NCBI GenBank assembly: GCA_002412865.1
Contig: DHVW01000004.1
Coordinates: 1-55,321 of the forward strand
Direction of reading: 5' to 3'
DNA: 55,321 nucleotides
DNA from: Sulfurovum sp. UBA5198
GTDB taxonomy: Bacteria > Campylobacterota > Campylobacteria > Campylobacterales > Sulfurovaceae
Shown here: positions 1 to 7,625 of the stretch, piece by piece
Layout of the letters: the number at the start of each line of letters is the position of its first letter
Position numbering within the stretch: the first letter of the stretch is position 1
Notes under the pieces: generated by a model
Seen by the model: only the letters and a program-made list of their open reading frames with translations
Databases searched by the model: none
Told to the model about the DNA's origin: nothing
Position numbers and translations under genes: made by a program

Positions 1-572
1 TCGTAGCAGCCATGTGGAATGAAACTAACAATGGCACGACAATTACTCTGGCTGATGGACAGACAATATACCTAACTTCCACTTCGCTAGAAGGACTTGG
101 CAATGTCATTAGTGGAACGAGAATAAATCAAAATGGTGTGGCAGAAACTACAAACTCATATTTCACAGGAGTAGAAGGCACCCTCCTAGGCAACATATTG
201 GGTTACGACCCTAGTATCTCACTCTACGACCCAGCCAACGGAGACACCACACTCCAAATGCTACAAAACACCACTTCAACACTCCTAGAGGCTTTTCAAG
301 GAAGTATCACACAAAGCACACTCATAGCTGCTGGTGTGGCTACTTCGCCATTCGCTTACAAAGATAGCTTGTTTGGTGATTATGGCTTTTATACACAAGA
401 TGATAGTTCATATGGATTAATGAATGAAAATGGATACTGGGACTATGCCAAAGGAGATTTTACATCATGGACTGATGGTGGTAACTTTGCTAATAATTAT
501 GGTTTTGATACGCTTGGAGATAACTATGCATATCTCAATGGTTTTGACCAATATGGTGGCTATGTAGCTTGA
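1..572 (+). CDS. Ntox44-family orphan toxin-like protein, C-terminal part (5' end outside window)
   Basis: The window opens inside this gene. The frame starts at base 3 and runs about 189 codons to TGA at 570-572. The piece corresponds to the C-terminal half of the complete paralogue at 1420-2544. From base 230 to the stop the two copies align at a constant offset of 1972 nt with only about eight differences. Upstream they diverge more, and this copy has seven extra codons near 208-229. The region is rich in Asn, Gly, Tyr and Asp and has no recognisable catalytic motif of its own. Its toxin domain, if present, lies outside the window. Calling it a displaced polymorphic-toxin cassette is inference from the paralogue. 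Confidence 0.7.
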   Translation, partial: VAAMWNETNNGTTITLADGQTIYLTSTSLEGLGNVISGTRINQNGVAETTNSYFTGVEGTLLGNILGYDPSISLYDPANGDTTLQMLQNTTSTLLEAFQGSITQSTLIAAGVATSPFAYKDSLFGDYGFYTQDDSSYGLMNENGYWDYAKGDFTSWTDGGNFANNYGFDTLGDNYAYLNGFDQYGGYVA

Positions 573-640
573 GTCACATTTCAAAGGAGTCGAATATCAA
601 AGATAGTATAATAAATTTAATTGAAGATAAAAGGAGTGAG
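573..640 (+). repeat. Cassette-end linker, copy 1
   Basis: This 68-nt spacer between the stop of the first Ntox44-like copy and the next gene has a counterpart of the same length at 2545-2612. Both hold TTTCAAAGGAGTC, then TATAATAAATTTAATTGAAG, then AAAAGGAGT as the ribosome binding site of the following gene. The conserved spacer marks the cassette boundary, and its TATAATAAA stretch could be a -10 element for the downstream gene. Confidence 0.7.
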
Positions 641-1069
641 ATGAAAATATTTGGAATAGTTGTTTTAGTATTGATAGCTTTGTTGATCAAATCTAGTTAT
701 GAGTATGATTATAGAAATTACGGTCACGAGATTGGAATATATAATTTGTCTGATTCAAATATTAGAATTTCAAATGAAATGATAAACGGAAGAGTGTTTA
801 AAGATATGTGGCTACCGTATCATTCTCCAAAGAATCAGATAGAGCAAGGTACTCTAGACTTGGAACCACATATTAATAATATTTTTGAAATGAAAGTGAA
901 AGAAGACAAAAGAAACAAAACATATAATTTTGCTTGTAAGCTTACAAGACCACAAGGCGTAGCTTGGTGCAAGTTTATGGTCGAATTTAATTATGATAAA
1001 TCAACATGCAGATGTGACACAAAGTCATTAGAGTATCAAAAAACAAAAGTTTGGAATTTGGGGATTTAA
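641..1069 (+). CDS. Small membrane-anchored protein, candidate immunity protein
   Basis: This encodes 142 residues. I chose ATG 641 because AAAAGGAG lies just upstream; an in-frame ATG-less extension back to about 569 would overlap the previous stop and lacks a good site. Residues 1-18 form a hydrophobic helix (KIFGIVVLVLIALLIKS), which suggests a single N-terminal anchor with the rest periplasmic. The C-terminal part has three Cys residues. I recognise no family. It directly follows a toxin-like gene, ends 1 nt before the next gene, and has no homologue at the matching place after the second toxin copy. That is the pattern expected of cognate immunity genes, but this is inference from position only. 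Confidence 0.55.
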   Translation: MKIFGIVVLVLIALLIKSSYEYDYRNYGHEIGIYNLSDSNIRISNEMINGRVFKDMWLPYHSPKNQIEQGTLDLEPHINNIFEMKVKEDKRNKTYNFACKLTRPQGVAWCKFMVEFNYDKSTCRCDTKSLEYQKTKVWNLGI

Positions 1070-1070
1070 A

Positions 1071-1418
1071 ATGGAAATAATATGGTGGTTTTTATCTATG
1101 GGATTGTTTTTATATTGTTTGGTTTCTGGCTTGTATGCAAATTGTGAAATGAGAGCAAAATCTATTATAATCCACATAGTAGTGTTTGTTTCTATGTTTT
1201 TCTTTATGCTACATTTTAGTCATTGGCTTGATTGGGTAATGCACCCATCTAGTTTAACATTGAGTGAGTATATGTGTGCCGAGGAGTATCATACTGGTGA
1301 GCTAAGCGGAGTGAATGGTAGAGGTAGCGAAGATGAGTCAATGCATGATGTTTTTGGTTTATTTGTTGCTGTTTTAACAGCTTGTTATGTGAGTAGAAAA
1401 ATAAAAAAAGGAAAATAA
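1071..1418 (+). CDS. Small integral membrane protein of unknown function
   Basis: This encodes 115 residues, beginning 1 nt after the previous stop and ending 1 nt before the next start, so the three genes are probably co-transcribed. It has hydrophobic segments at about residues 4-22, 32-55 and 92-107. Between the second and third lies a polar stretch rich in Ser, Glu and His. It ends in a Lys-rich tail, suggesting a three-pass protein. I do not recognise the family. As a membrane protein squeezed between two toxin-like genes it could be a second immunity factor, but nothing in the sequence shows function. Confidence 0.5.
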   Translation: MEIIWWFLSMGLFLYCLVSGLYANCEMRAKSIIIHIVVFVSMFFFMLHFSHWLDWVMHPSSLTLSEYMCAEEYHTGELSGVNGRGSEDESMHDVFGLFVAVLTACYVSRKIKKGK

Positions 1419-1419
1419 A

Positions 1420-2544
1420 ATGTCGGATTATAATTATGGCTTTAATGGAAAAGTGCCACCAGGTATACAAATTACAGATAATGTTGTTCTTGCAATCAAC
1501 GCTACGCAGGGCATGACGGTATTGCAAACTATGTCATGGTTTGCAAATCAGGTTGGCAACAATAAGCCTATGGATTATAAGCAACTAGATAGTTCTTATG
1601 CTGATTTTGGTAATTATAACTATGCTATTGTAGGTACAGCACTTGGAATACCTAGAAATGTTTTACTTTCAGGAGCAGGAGGTGCACAGCTTACAAGTAA
1701 TTATGGCGACATGGGAAGTTCTTATGTAAAATACGCATGGTCGCTTCTTGATTATGGCACAGCATCAGCACTGGGTATTTTTACACCTGATTATATCAAC
1801 ATGCATGGATTATACGACAATGCCGAAGATAGAGTAATGATACGAGATGGGTTAGATGCCGCAAAACCTTTGGAGAACCAAGGCTTGTATAATAAACTCT
1901 TGAATGATACAGACAATAAGTTTGACAATGTAAAAAGCTACCTTCATATCAACGACAACCTCTACAACTCCCTCAACCCAGAAAACCAACAAATCGTAGC
2001 AGCCATGTGGAACGAAACCACGAATGGTACTACAATAACGCTAGAGGATGGGCAGACAATATATCTCACTTCCACTTCGCTAGAAGGATTAGGCAATGTC
2101 ATCAGTGGCACAAGAGAAAGCTCAAATGGTGTGACAGAAACTACAAACTCATATTTCACAGGAGTAGACGGCACCCTCCTAGGTAACATCAAAGGTTATG
2201 ACCCAGCCAACGGAGACACCACACTCCAAATGCTACAAAACACCACTTCAACACTCCTAGAGGCTTTTCAAGGAAGTATCACACAAAGCACACTCATAGC
2301 TGCTGGTGTGGCTACTTCGCCATTCGCTTACAAAGATAGCTTGTTTGGTGATTATGGCTTCTATACACAAGATGATAGTTCATATGGATTAATGAATGAA
2401 ACTGGATACTGGGATTATGCCAAAGGAGATTTTACATCATGGACTGATGGTGGTAACTTTGCTAATAATTATGGTTTTGATACGCTTGGAGATAACTATG
2501 CATATCTCAATGGTTTTGACAATTATGGTGGCTGTGTCGCTTAA
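1420..2544 (+). CDS. Polymorphic toxin type 44 (Ntox44-like) domain protein
   Basis: This encodes 374 residues and is the complete copy of the gene truncated at the window edge. The N-terminal 35-105 region reads QTMSWFANQVGNNKPMDYKQ, then YADFGNYNYAIVGTALG and LLSGAGGAQ. This matches my memory of the bacterial toxin 44 family (W-x-N-x-V-x-N...P-x-DYKQ, Y-x-DFGN-x-NYG-x-x-G). The family is predicted to be a toxin tip of secreted polymorphic proteins, with activity unproven to my knowledge. Residues from about 190 to the end are nearly identical to the first copy. There is no signal peptide and no RTX repeat, so as a stand-alone gene it would need another element for export. AAAGGAA precedes the ATG. 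It looks like an orphan toxin cassette. Confidence 0.7.
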   Translation: MSDYNYGFNGKVPPGIQITDNVVLAINATQGMTVLQTMSWFANQVGNNKPMDYKQLDSSYADFGNYNYAIVGTALGIPRNVLLSGAGGAQLTSNYGDMGSSYVKYAWSLLDYGTASALGIFTPDYINMHGLYDNAEDRVMIRDGLDAAKPLENQGLYNKLLNDTDNKFDNVKSYLHINDNLYNSLNPENQQIVAAMWNETTNGTTITLEDGQTIYLTSTSLEGLGNVISGTRESSNGVTETTNSYFTGVDGTLLGNIKGYDPANGDTTLQMLQNTTSTLLEAFQGSITQSTLIAAGVATSPFAYKDSLFGDYGFYTQDDSSYGLMNETGYWDYAKGDFTSWTDGGNFANNYGFDTLGDNYAYLNGFDNYGGCVA

Positions 2545-2612
2545 ACTCCATTTCAAAGGAGTCAAAATCAAACAGGTTATAATAAATTTAATTGAAGATA
2601 AAAGGAGTAGAG
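2545..2612 (+). repeat. Cassette-end linker, copy 2
   Basis: This is the second copy of the 68-nt linker at 573-640. It has the same order of TTTCAAAGGAGTC, a TATAATAAATTTAATTGAAG block and AAAAGGAGT before the next ATG. Downstream of it the sequence diverges completely from the region after copy 1, so the homology ends at the start of the immunity-like gene. Confidence 0.7.
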
Positions 2613-3200
2613 ATGAGATTTAAAATAGTGGTTGTTGGGCTAATTATGGTGCTTGGATTTAGTGGGTGTATTGGCGAAAAGAGACCTTCTTATGCAATGA
2701 AAAAAGAATTTAGAATTGTATCAAAAGAAGGTAAGCCATGTTTTTATGTCGAATCTTTTAATGGAATTGATAATTTTGTCATCGATACATTTGCTATACA
2801 TACTACTTCAGTTTATCCAAGTCTTGAAGAAGAAGATATGTGGAGTGAACATATAGATACAACTGAAAAACCACAATTTAAACTTTCATATCTAGCAGGA
2901 GAAAAAAATTGCATTAAATATGGAGCAAGAAATGCTTTTTTACCAAGTAAGGCAAAAAAACTAAATACAGATGTCGTATACACCATATTTATGAGTGGAA
3001 GTGTGAATGGTGAGAAAGTAGAACTGGGAACAAGAGATTGGTCTAGTAGTCCGATAGATAATAATTGGATTGAAGTTAAAGGAAATTTTTTAATATCAAA
3101 AAATACAAACACAAATAAGTTTGATATTGTAGAACTAAAACAAAATGAAGTAAGCGATTGGATCAGCAAACATAAAATAAATTTACAAAGGAATAAATAA
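2613..3200 (+). CDS. Putative periplasmic lipoprotein, candidate immunity protein
   Basis: This encodes 195 residues. ATG 2613 is preceded by AAAAGGAG. Residues 1-18 are a lipoprotein signal peptide with the lipobox GFSG before Cys19. The mature part looks beta-rich and carries two further Cys residues (in KPCFYV and EKNCIKYG) that could form a disulfide. It resembles the short periplasmic lipoproteins proposed as immunity proteins to secreted toxins, but I cannot assign a named family with confidence. It sits at the place after the second Ntox44-like gene where the 142-residue protein sits after the first, so the two would be alternative immunity genes. Its stop overlaps the next ATG by one base (TAATG). 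Confidence 0.6.
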   Translation: MRFKIVVVGLIMVLGFSGCIGEKRPSYAMKKEFRIVSKEGKPCFYVESFNGIDNFVIDTFAIHTTSVYPSLEEEDMWSEHIDTTEKPQFKLSYLAGEKNCIKYGARNAFLPSKAKKLNTDVVYTIFMSGSVNGEKVELGTRDWSSSPIDNNWIEVKGNFLISKNTNTNKFDIVELKQNEVSDWISKHKINLQRNK

Positions 3201-3436
3201 TGGATAGCAGAAGTTTAACAACCGGTGAAATAGCTATGCTTAGACCTATATTTGGCAATTCTATAGACTATAGTGCAGTTACAATAAGGTCGAATGATAT
3301 TATGCAAAATGGTGCAGCTATGTCAGTAAATAGTAATGTATTTTTTGATTCTAGTGATTATAAATCAGATTTTAGTGACAGGAATAATACAACAGTTAGT
3401 GATAGAATGTGGTTTGTTCACGAAATGACACACTAA
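3200..3436 (+). pseudogene. Toxin-type metallopeptidase, truncated after HEMTH
   Basis: The reading frame encodes 78 residues. The order LTTGEIAMLRPIFG-x-SIDYS, then VFFDSSDYKSDFSD, then WFVHEMTH matches a zincin-like domain found in secreted polymorphic toxins and Vgr/Rhs-associated proteins, in which HExxH is followed by a third zinc ligand. Here the frame stops directly after the second His of HEMTH, so the third ligand and the rest of the fold are missing. The sequence continues in another frame as an RTX tail (3424-3795). I read this as a gene truncated by deletion. It is unlikely to be an active peptidase. Confidence 0.65.
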
Positions 3437-3795
3437 ACGGTGGACTTGGCAACGATACGCTAATTGGTGGAGAGGGGAGTGATACATTTATATTTGATGT
3501 TACACTTGGGGCTACTAATATCGACACTATCTTGGATTTCGATACAGTAGAAGATATGTTAAGCCTTAATAACCTTGTCTTTAAAAAATTAATCGATGGG
3601 GCGTTGAGTGCTGATAATTTTGCCTCCAACACCACTGGAAAAGCGATTGATGCAAATGACTTTATACTCTACAATACTACAAACGGTAACCTCTCGTATG
3701 ATAGTGATGGTAGCGGTGCAGGGGCAGCAGTCTTATTTGCCAATCTTGCCAATAAGCCAATAGATTTGAGCTATATTGATTTTATGGTGATATAG
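3424..3795 (+). pseudogene. C-terminal RTX and type I secretion-signal remnant
   Basis: The frame from NDTLNGG onward has two glycine-rich nonapeptides (GGLGNDTLI, GGEGSDTFI), which bind calcium in RTX proteins. The tail then carries DTILDFDT, DFILYNTTNG, LSYDSDGSGAGAAVLFA and LSYIDFMVI, the usual layout at the very C terminus of serralysin- or adhesin-like type I substrates. It has no start codon or ribosome binding site, and its 5' end overlaps the truncated peptidase in another frame. It is therefore the leftover 3' end of a longer secreted protein gene. It ends 7 nt from the convergent def gene. Confidence 0.7.
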
Positions 3796-3802
3796 ATTAG
3801 GG

Positions 3803-4321
3803 CTACTTATCCCTATTCTTCCACTCTTTTTCAAACTTTTTTCTCTTGGTAAATGAGAGTTTTTCGATAAATATTTTGCCGTCAAGATGGTCGATTTCGT
3901 GCTGAATAGCGATGCTTAGGAAATCATCATCTTCGAGTGTTTGCTCAACCCCATGTCTATCGTGATATACTATCTTTACATACTCAAACCTAGTGGTGTC
4001 CTCATAAACTCCAGGCACACTTAGGCAACCTTCATTAAACACCATTTTTCCTTCGCATGTAATGAACTTAGGATTAATAATCTCTAGTGTATTGTGAGGT
4101 GGCTGATCTTCGCCTCGCTCTTTATCAGACATGGGAATATTTATTATTAGTGCACGCACAGCCTCACCTACTTGTATAGCCGCAAGTCCTACGCCATTTT
4201 TGGCAACCATGGTTTCGTACATATCATCAAGAAGTTTATGAAGAGTAATATCAAAAGCAGTCACTTCATCTGAAATCTGCTTCAGTCTTTTATCAGGATA
4301 TATGACAATATCTCGTACCAT
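3803..4321 (-). CDS. def: Peptide deformylase
   Basis: This encodes 172 residues. The enzyme removes the formyl group from the N-terminal Met of nascent proteins using a bound metal (Fe2+ or Zn2+). All three family motifs are present: GVGLAAIQ, EGCLS (metal-binding Cys) and QHEIDH (two His ligands and the catalytic Glu). Length is usual. It follows clpP with 2 nt between the clpP stop and its ATG, and tig lies further upstream. This gives a nascent-chain processing and quality-control operon that is common in Campylobacterota. Confidence 0.96.
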   Translation of the reverse strand: MVRDIVIYPDKRLKQISDEVTAFDITLHKLLDDMYETMVAKNGVGLAAIQVGEAVRALIINIPMSDKERGEDQPPHNTLEIINPKFITCEGKMVFNEGCLSVPGVYEDTTRFEYVKIVYHDRHGVEQTLEDDDFLSIAIQHEIDHLDGKIFIEKLSFTKRKKFEKEWKNRDK

Positions 4322-4323
4322 GA

Positions 4324-4905
4324 TTAGAGGCTTTTCTCCAGTACTTTGTCGATTAGACCATATGTCACGGCTTCTTCTGAAGACATGAAATTATCTCTCT
4401 CGGTATCAAGTTCTATTTGCTTGACATCTTTGCCTGTTTGTTTTGCGAGTATCTCATTTAGAGTATCTTTTAGTCTTTGAATCTCTTTGGCTTGGATCTG
4501 GATATCAGTTGATTGACCTTGAGCTCCACCTGATGGTTGGTGTATCATTATTCTAGCATTTGGCAAGGCATATCTCTTGCCTTTTGTGCCAGCTGCAAGT
4601 AAAAATGCACCCATAGAGGCAGCCTGTCCTATACAGATAGTTACGATATCAGGCTTGATATAGTTCATAGTATCAAACATAGATAGCCCGCTAGTTATCA
4701 CGCCACCCGGAGAATTAATATAAAAATATATATCTTTATCAGGGTCTTGAGCCTCTAGAAACAAAAACTGAGCTACTATAGATGATGCCACTTGGTCATT
4801 GACTTCTCCACTTAGCATTACTATTCTATCTTTTAGAAGTCTTGAGTAGATATCATAGCTTCTCTCGCCTTTGCCTGTGTTTTCTATTACATAAGGTATT
4901 ACCAT
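4324..4905 (-). CDS. clpP: ATP-dependent Clp protease, proteolytic subunit
   Basis: This encodes 193 residues. ClpP is the serine peptidase of the barrel-shaped cytoplasmic Clp complex, fed by ClpX or ClpA. The Ser nucleophile is in GQAASMGAF and the His in MIHQPSGG, with the usual ERDNFMS segment carrying the Asp region. No long propeptide is visible; the protein starts MVIPYVIENTGKGER. It is transcribed tig to clpP to def. The 88-nt gap from tig holds a structured repeat (4929-4990), and AAAAGGAAG is the ribosome binding site. Confidence 0.97.
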   Translation of the reverse strand: MVIPYVIENTGKGERSYDIYSRLLKDRIVMLSGEVNDQVASSIVAQFLFLEAQDPDKDIYFYINSPGGVITSGLSMFDTMNYIKPDIVTICIGQAASMGAFLLAAGTKGKRYALPNARIMIHQPSGGAQGQSTDIQIQAKEIQRLKDTLNEILAKQTGKDVKQIELDTERDNFMSSEEAVTYGLIDKVLEKSL

Positions 4906-4928
4906 TCTACTTCCTTTTTATTGTTATA

Positions 4929-4990
4929 CTCAAATTTTGAACAAAGTCAAAAATTAGGTCTTCGGCAGACAGCCCTAGTAGCCTTGCTAC
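4929..4990 (-). repeat. Structured intergenic repeat, copy A (upstream of clpP)
   Basis: On the minus strand this reads, in order: a hairpin GTAGC-AAG-GCTAC (4978-4990); the core GGCTGTCTGCCGAAGACC, in which GTCT pairs with AGAC; and a hairpin AATTTTTGAC-TTT-GTTCAAAATT (4933-4955). It begins 3 nt after the tig stop, so it lies within the tig-clpP transcript. Core and layout recur at 23486-23547 and 32492-32554. Confidence 0.75.
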
Positions 4991-4993
4991 TTT

Positions 4994-6286
4994 TTACGCT
5001 TCGATACCAAGAAGTTTACCAAATAGTTTATCTTCTATGATACCCATTTTAACTGCTGGCATTAGGTTGTTTTGAGTGTAATACTCTACTACTTTTTGTG
5101 GGTCTTGACCTGACATTACTGCTTCATAGTATAGTGCTTGAGAAACTTCATCATCACTAACTGTAATCTCTTCAGCACGAGCCAAAGCATCCACTGCAAA
5201 TGTAGCTCTAACGCTCATCTCTGCTTCTTCTCTCACTTCAGCTCTTAGAGTCTCTATTTTCTCTGGATTTTCTTTATATCCGTTTAGCTCTTCTTCACTC
5301 ATTTGTGATGCTCTTTGGTTGATTTTGCCATCTATTTCTTGCTCTACAATGTTATTTGGCAAAGCAAATGTATATTTAGCTACTAGTGCATCTACGATTT
5401 TTGGTTTTAGCTCATCATTGTATAGCTTTGAGATTTTCTCTCTCTCTAGTTGGTCTTTGATTTTCTCTTTTAACATATCTAGTGATGCACCTTCTGTTCC
5501 GTGTAGAAGTTTTACTGCAAGTTCATCATCCAAAGCAGGTGTTACTTTTTCTTGTATCTCATGAAGAGTTACTTCAAACGCAGCTTCTTTTCCAGCTAGG
5601 TTAGCTGCACCGTATGACTCTGGGAAAGTTACTGTTACAGTTTTTGTTTCGCCCATTTTCATACCTATCATTTGGTCTTCAAATCCTGGGATAAATTGAC
5701 CAGAACCAATTCTAAGGCTAAATTTCTCAGCAGTACCACCATCAAAAGGAACACCATCAATGCTACCAGCGAAGTCCATTACAGACATATCATCTTTTTT
5801 CAATGCTCTTTTGCCTTTAATCTTTGCAAATGGAGCTTGAGAAGTAGCAAGACCTTCTAGTCTCTCTGTGATTTCAGCGTCTTGCACTACTGGTTTATCA
5901 AACTTAGGAGCCAAATCACTATAATCACCCAATACAATTGTAGGTTTTACAGAAACTTCAATTTCCACATCAATACCACTATCGGTTTTTTCAAATTTTT
6001 TGAATGTAGGTTCGCCTATTAACTCTTCAGGTTTTAGTCCAGCTTCTTTGCTTCCCTCATTCATAACTTCTCTAAGTGCATCTGCTTCAGCATCTTGAAC
6101 AAGCTTGTCGCCGTGAAGTTTTTTTACTACATGGGCTGGTACTTTGCCTTTTCTAAAGCCGTCTACTTTCATGTGTTTGCCAGCGTCTATTGCTACTTTG
6201 TCAATATTTTTATCAATTTGCTCTTTTGAGATTGTTGCACTCATTATTATATTTGCATCGTCTACTTTTGTTACTGTTACTTTCAT
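4994..6286 (-). CDS. tig: Trigger factor, ribosome-bound chaperone and prolyl isomerase
   Basis: This encodes 430 residues. The N-terminal ribosome-binding domain has the signature GFRKGKVP at about residues 43-50. The middle FKBP-like peptidyl-prolyl isomerase domain spans about 150-240 (DDMSVMDFAGSIDGVPFDGG, FIPGFEDQMIGMKMGE). The C-terminal helical arms follow. Trigger factor holds nascent chains at the exit tunnel. It is first gene of the tig-clpP-def group. The product is full length and no anomaly is visible. Confidence 0.96.
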   Translation of the reverse strand: MKVTVTKVDDANIIMSATISKEQIDKNIDKVAIDAGKHMKVDGFRKGKVPAHVVKKLHGDKLVQDAEADALREVMNEGSKEAGLKPEELIGEPTFKKFEKTDSGIDVEIEVSVKPTIVLGDYSDLAPKFDKPVVQDAEITERLEGLATSQAPFAKIKGKRALKKDDMSVMDFAGSIDGVPFDGGTAEKFSLRIGSGQFIPGFEDQMIGMKMGETKTVTVTFPESYGAANLAGKEAAFEVTLHEIQEKVTPALDDELAVKLLHGTEGASLDMLKEKIKDQLEREKISKLYNDELKPKIVDALVAKYTFALPNNIVEQEIDGKINQRASQMSEEELNGYKENPEKIETLRAEVREEAEMSVRATFAVDALARAEEITVSDDEVSQALYYEAVMSGQDPQKVVEYYTQNNLMPAVKMGIIEDKLFGKLLGIEA

Positions 6287-6382
6287 TTGTTGCCTTTTGC
6301 TTGTAAATTAATTATTGTAATTGCGTGATTTTAGCTAAATGTAGGTTAAAGTAGAATTTTTGTCTTAAAAGAGCAGATATTT

Positions 6383-7540
6383 CTATCTCTTGGATCTTTT
6401 GTTCTTGCTCTTTTTGTTTGGGGCATCAAGTGCTTCAAATTTCTTGATTAGTTCCATTACCCCTATGTATTTGCTGCTATCATTTGTATCAAACGAGAAC
6501 TTTGCGTTATTAAAGTTACTATAAGAGTTTTCATTTGAAATTGATATATTGCCTAGTTCATTTTTCTTGTCGCTTATCTCGAATTTAGTATTAAAGTGGT
6601 TGATATATCCATGTTTGTCGATACCAACACTCATGATCGTGTTTATATCGACAAACATAAAGGCTATTTGTACTATTGGTGTTATTTTTTTTCTATCAAC
6701 TTTATCTATCTCTAGCTTCCATTTTTTATCTTGTGCTATAAAATCTAATGCTAGATTAGCAATAGATTCTACTAATTTGGCTGTCTTGTTATTATCTAGA
6801 GTGATTTGAACTATTTTTTTACTGCCAAAAAGTTCATTTTTGCTGTATGAGAATGCTGTGGCATTGATATCATTAATAATTCTAGTTCTAGCTTCTTTTC
6901 TGATAGCGATATATTTCTTGAAATATTCTTCATTTAGAGTAAAATTATCCTGAAGTTCTTTTATTAGTACTTTGTCTTTTTTTGTCTTTTTATTCTTGCT
7001 TAATTCTTTTGCTATGTCACCATTTTCTGATAAATCAAATTTTATATATTCTTGTTCAGTCAATATTGACTTTACTTTTTCTAGATTTATTTTATCTTTT
7101 GGTTTCATTTTTTTATCATATTTTTTAGCTAATGACAATACAGAATTAATCGCAGAGCTACCAAAATATAGTGTCTCATTTTTATAATCCATAATCACTG
7201 GTATTTTGATGCTCATGTCTATGCCGTCATACTTTGTATTTAGAGAGCATAATGCTTCTACTTTTGCATTTGTCTCATCAATCGTGGTGTCATAAGTTAT
7301 GGTAGTGGCTCTTAAAGTATCTACGATCTCTTGGGGATTGTATTTTTTTGTAGGTGCGGGTAGAGATTTTATGATTAATCTATCTATTTTAATTTCACCC
7401 TTTATTTTGTAGCTTGTGGCACTATTTGTTTTAGCAATAGCTTCCTTGAGTGCAACATCTGGTTTTTTGGTACTACATCCAGATACTAATAGTATGCCCA
7501 TGGATAATGCCATAGCAATAATGCCTATTCTTTTGCTCAT
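6383..7540 (-). CDS. Lipoprotein of unknown function
   Basis: This encodes 385 residues. It has a lipoprotein signal peptide with lipobox LVSG before Cys22. The mature part is rich in Lys, Asn and Ile, with alternating polar and hydrophobic stretches suggesting beta structure. It ends in a very basic tail (KKSKNKRSKR). The segments ATSYKIKGEIKIDRL and, later, DKKWKLEIDKVDRKK vaguely recall lipoproteins that measure or bind lipids (LolA- or LppX-like), but I cannot assign a family. It is divergent from hemH. The next gene downstream is tig, 97 nt away, in the same direction. Confidence 0.75.
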   Translation of the reverse strand: MSKRIGIIAMALSMGILLVSGCSTKKPDVALKEAIAKTNSATSYKIKGEIKIDRLIIKSLPAPTKKYNPQEIVDTLRATTITYDTTIDETNAKVEALCSLNTKYDGIDMSIKIPVIMDYKNETLYFGSSAINSVLSLAKKYDKKMKPKDKINLEKVKSILTEQEYIKFDLSENGDIAKELSKNKKTKKDKVLIKELQDNFTLNEEYFKKYIAIRKEARTRIINDINATAFSYSKNELFGSKKIVQITLDNNKTAKLVESIANLALDFIAQDKKWKLEIDKVDRKKITPIVQIAFMFVDINTIMSVGIDKHGYINHFNTKFEISDKKNELGNISISNENSYSNFNNAKFSFDTNDSSKYIGVMELIKKFEALDAPNKKSKNKRSKR

Positions 7541-7625
7541 AATATTTCCTATTTTAATGTTTCAATATAATACCATACGAAGTATTAACAAAAAATTTGT
7601 TATGATAAAAACAAAAAGAGATGAA

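Noticed and set aside
3200..3795. Programmed frameshift joining the peptidase and RTX parts
   Set aside because: The peptidase would still lack its third zinc ligand and most of its fold; no slippery sequence or pseudoknot is evident. Deletion is simpler.
3793..3815. TAGGG...CCCTA hairpin between the RTX remnant and def as a terminator
   Set aside because: Only a 5-bp stem, overlapping the def stop, with no T-tract; not convincing.
7416..7625. Longer hemH start overlapping the divergent lipoprotein gene
   Set aside because: Ferrochelatase begins close to LLLNMGGP; the extension has no homology-like content and lies over the lipoprotein signal peptide.
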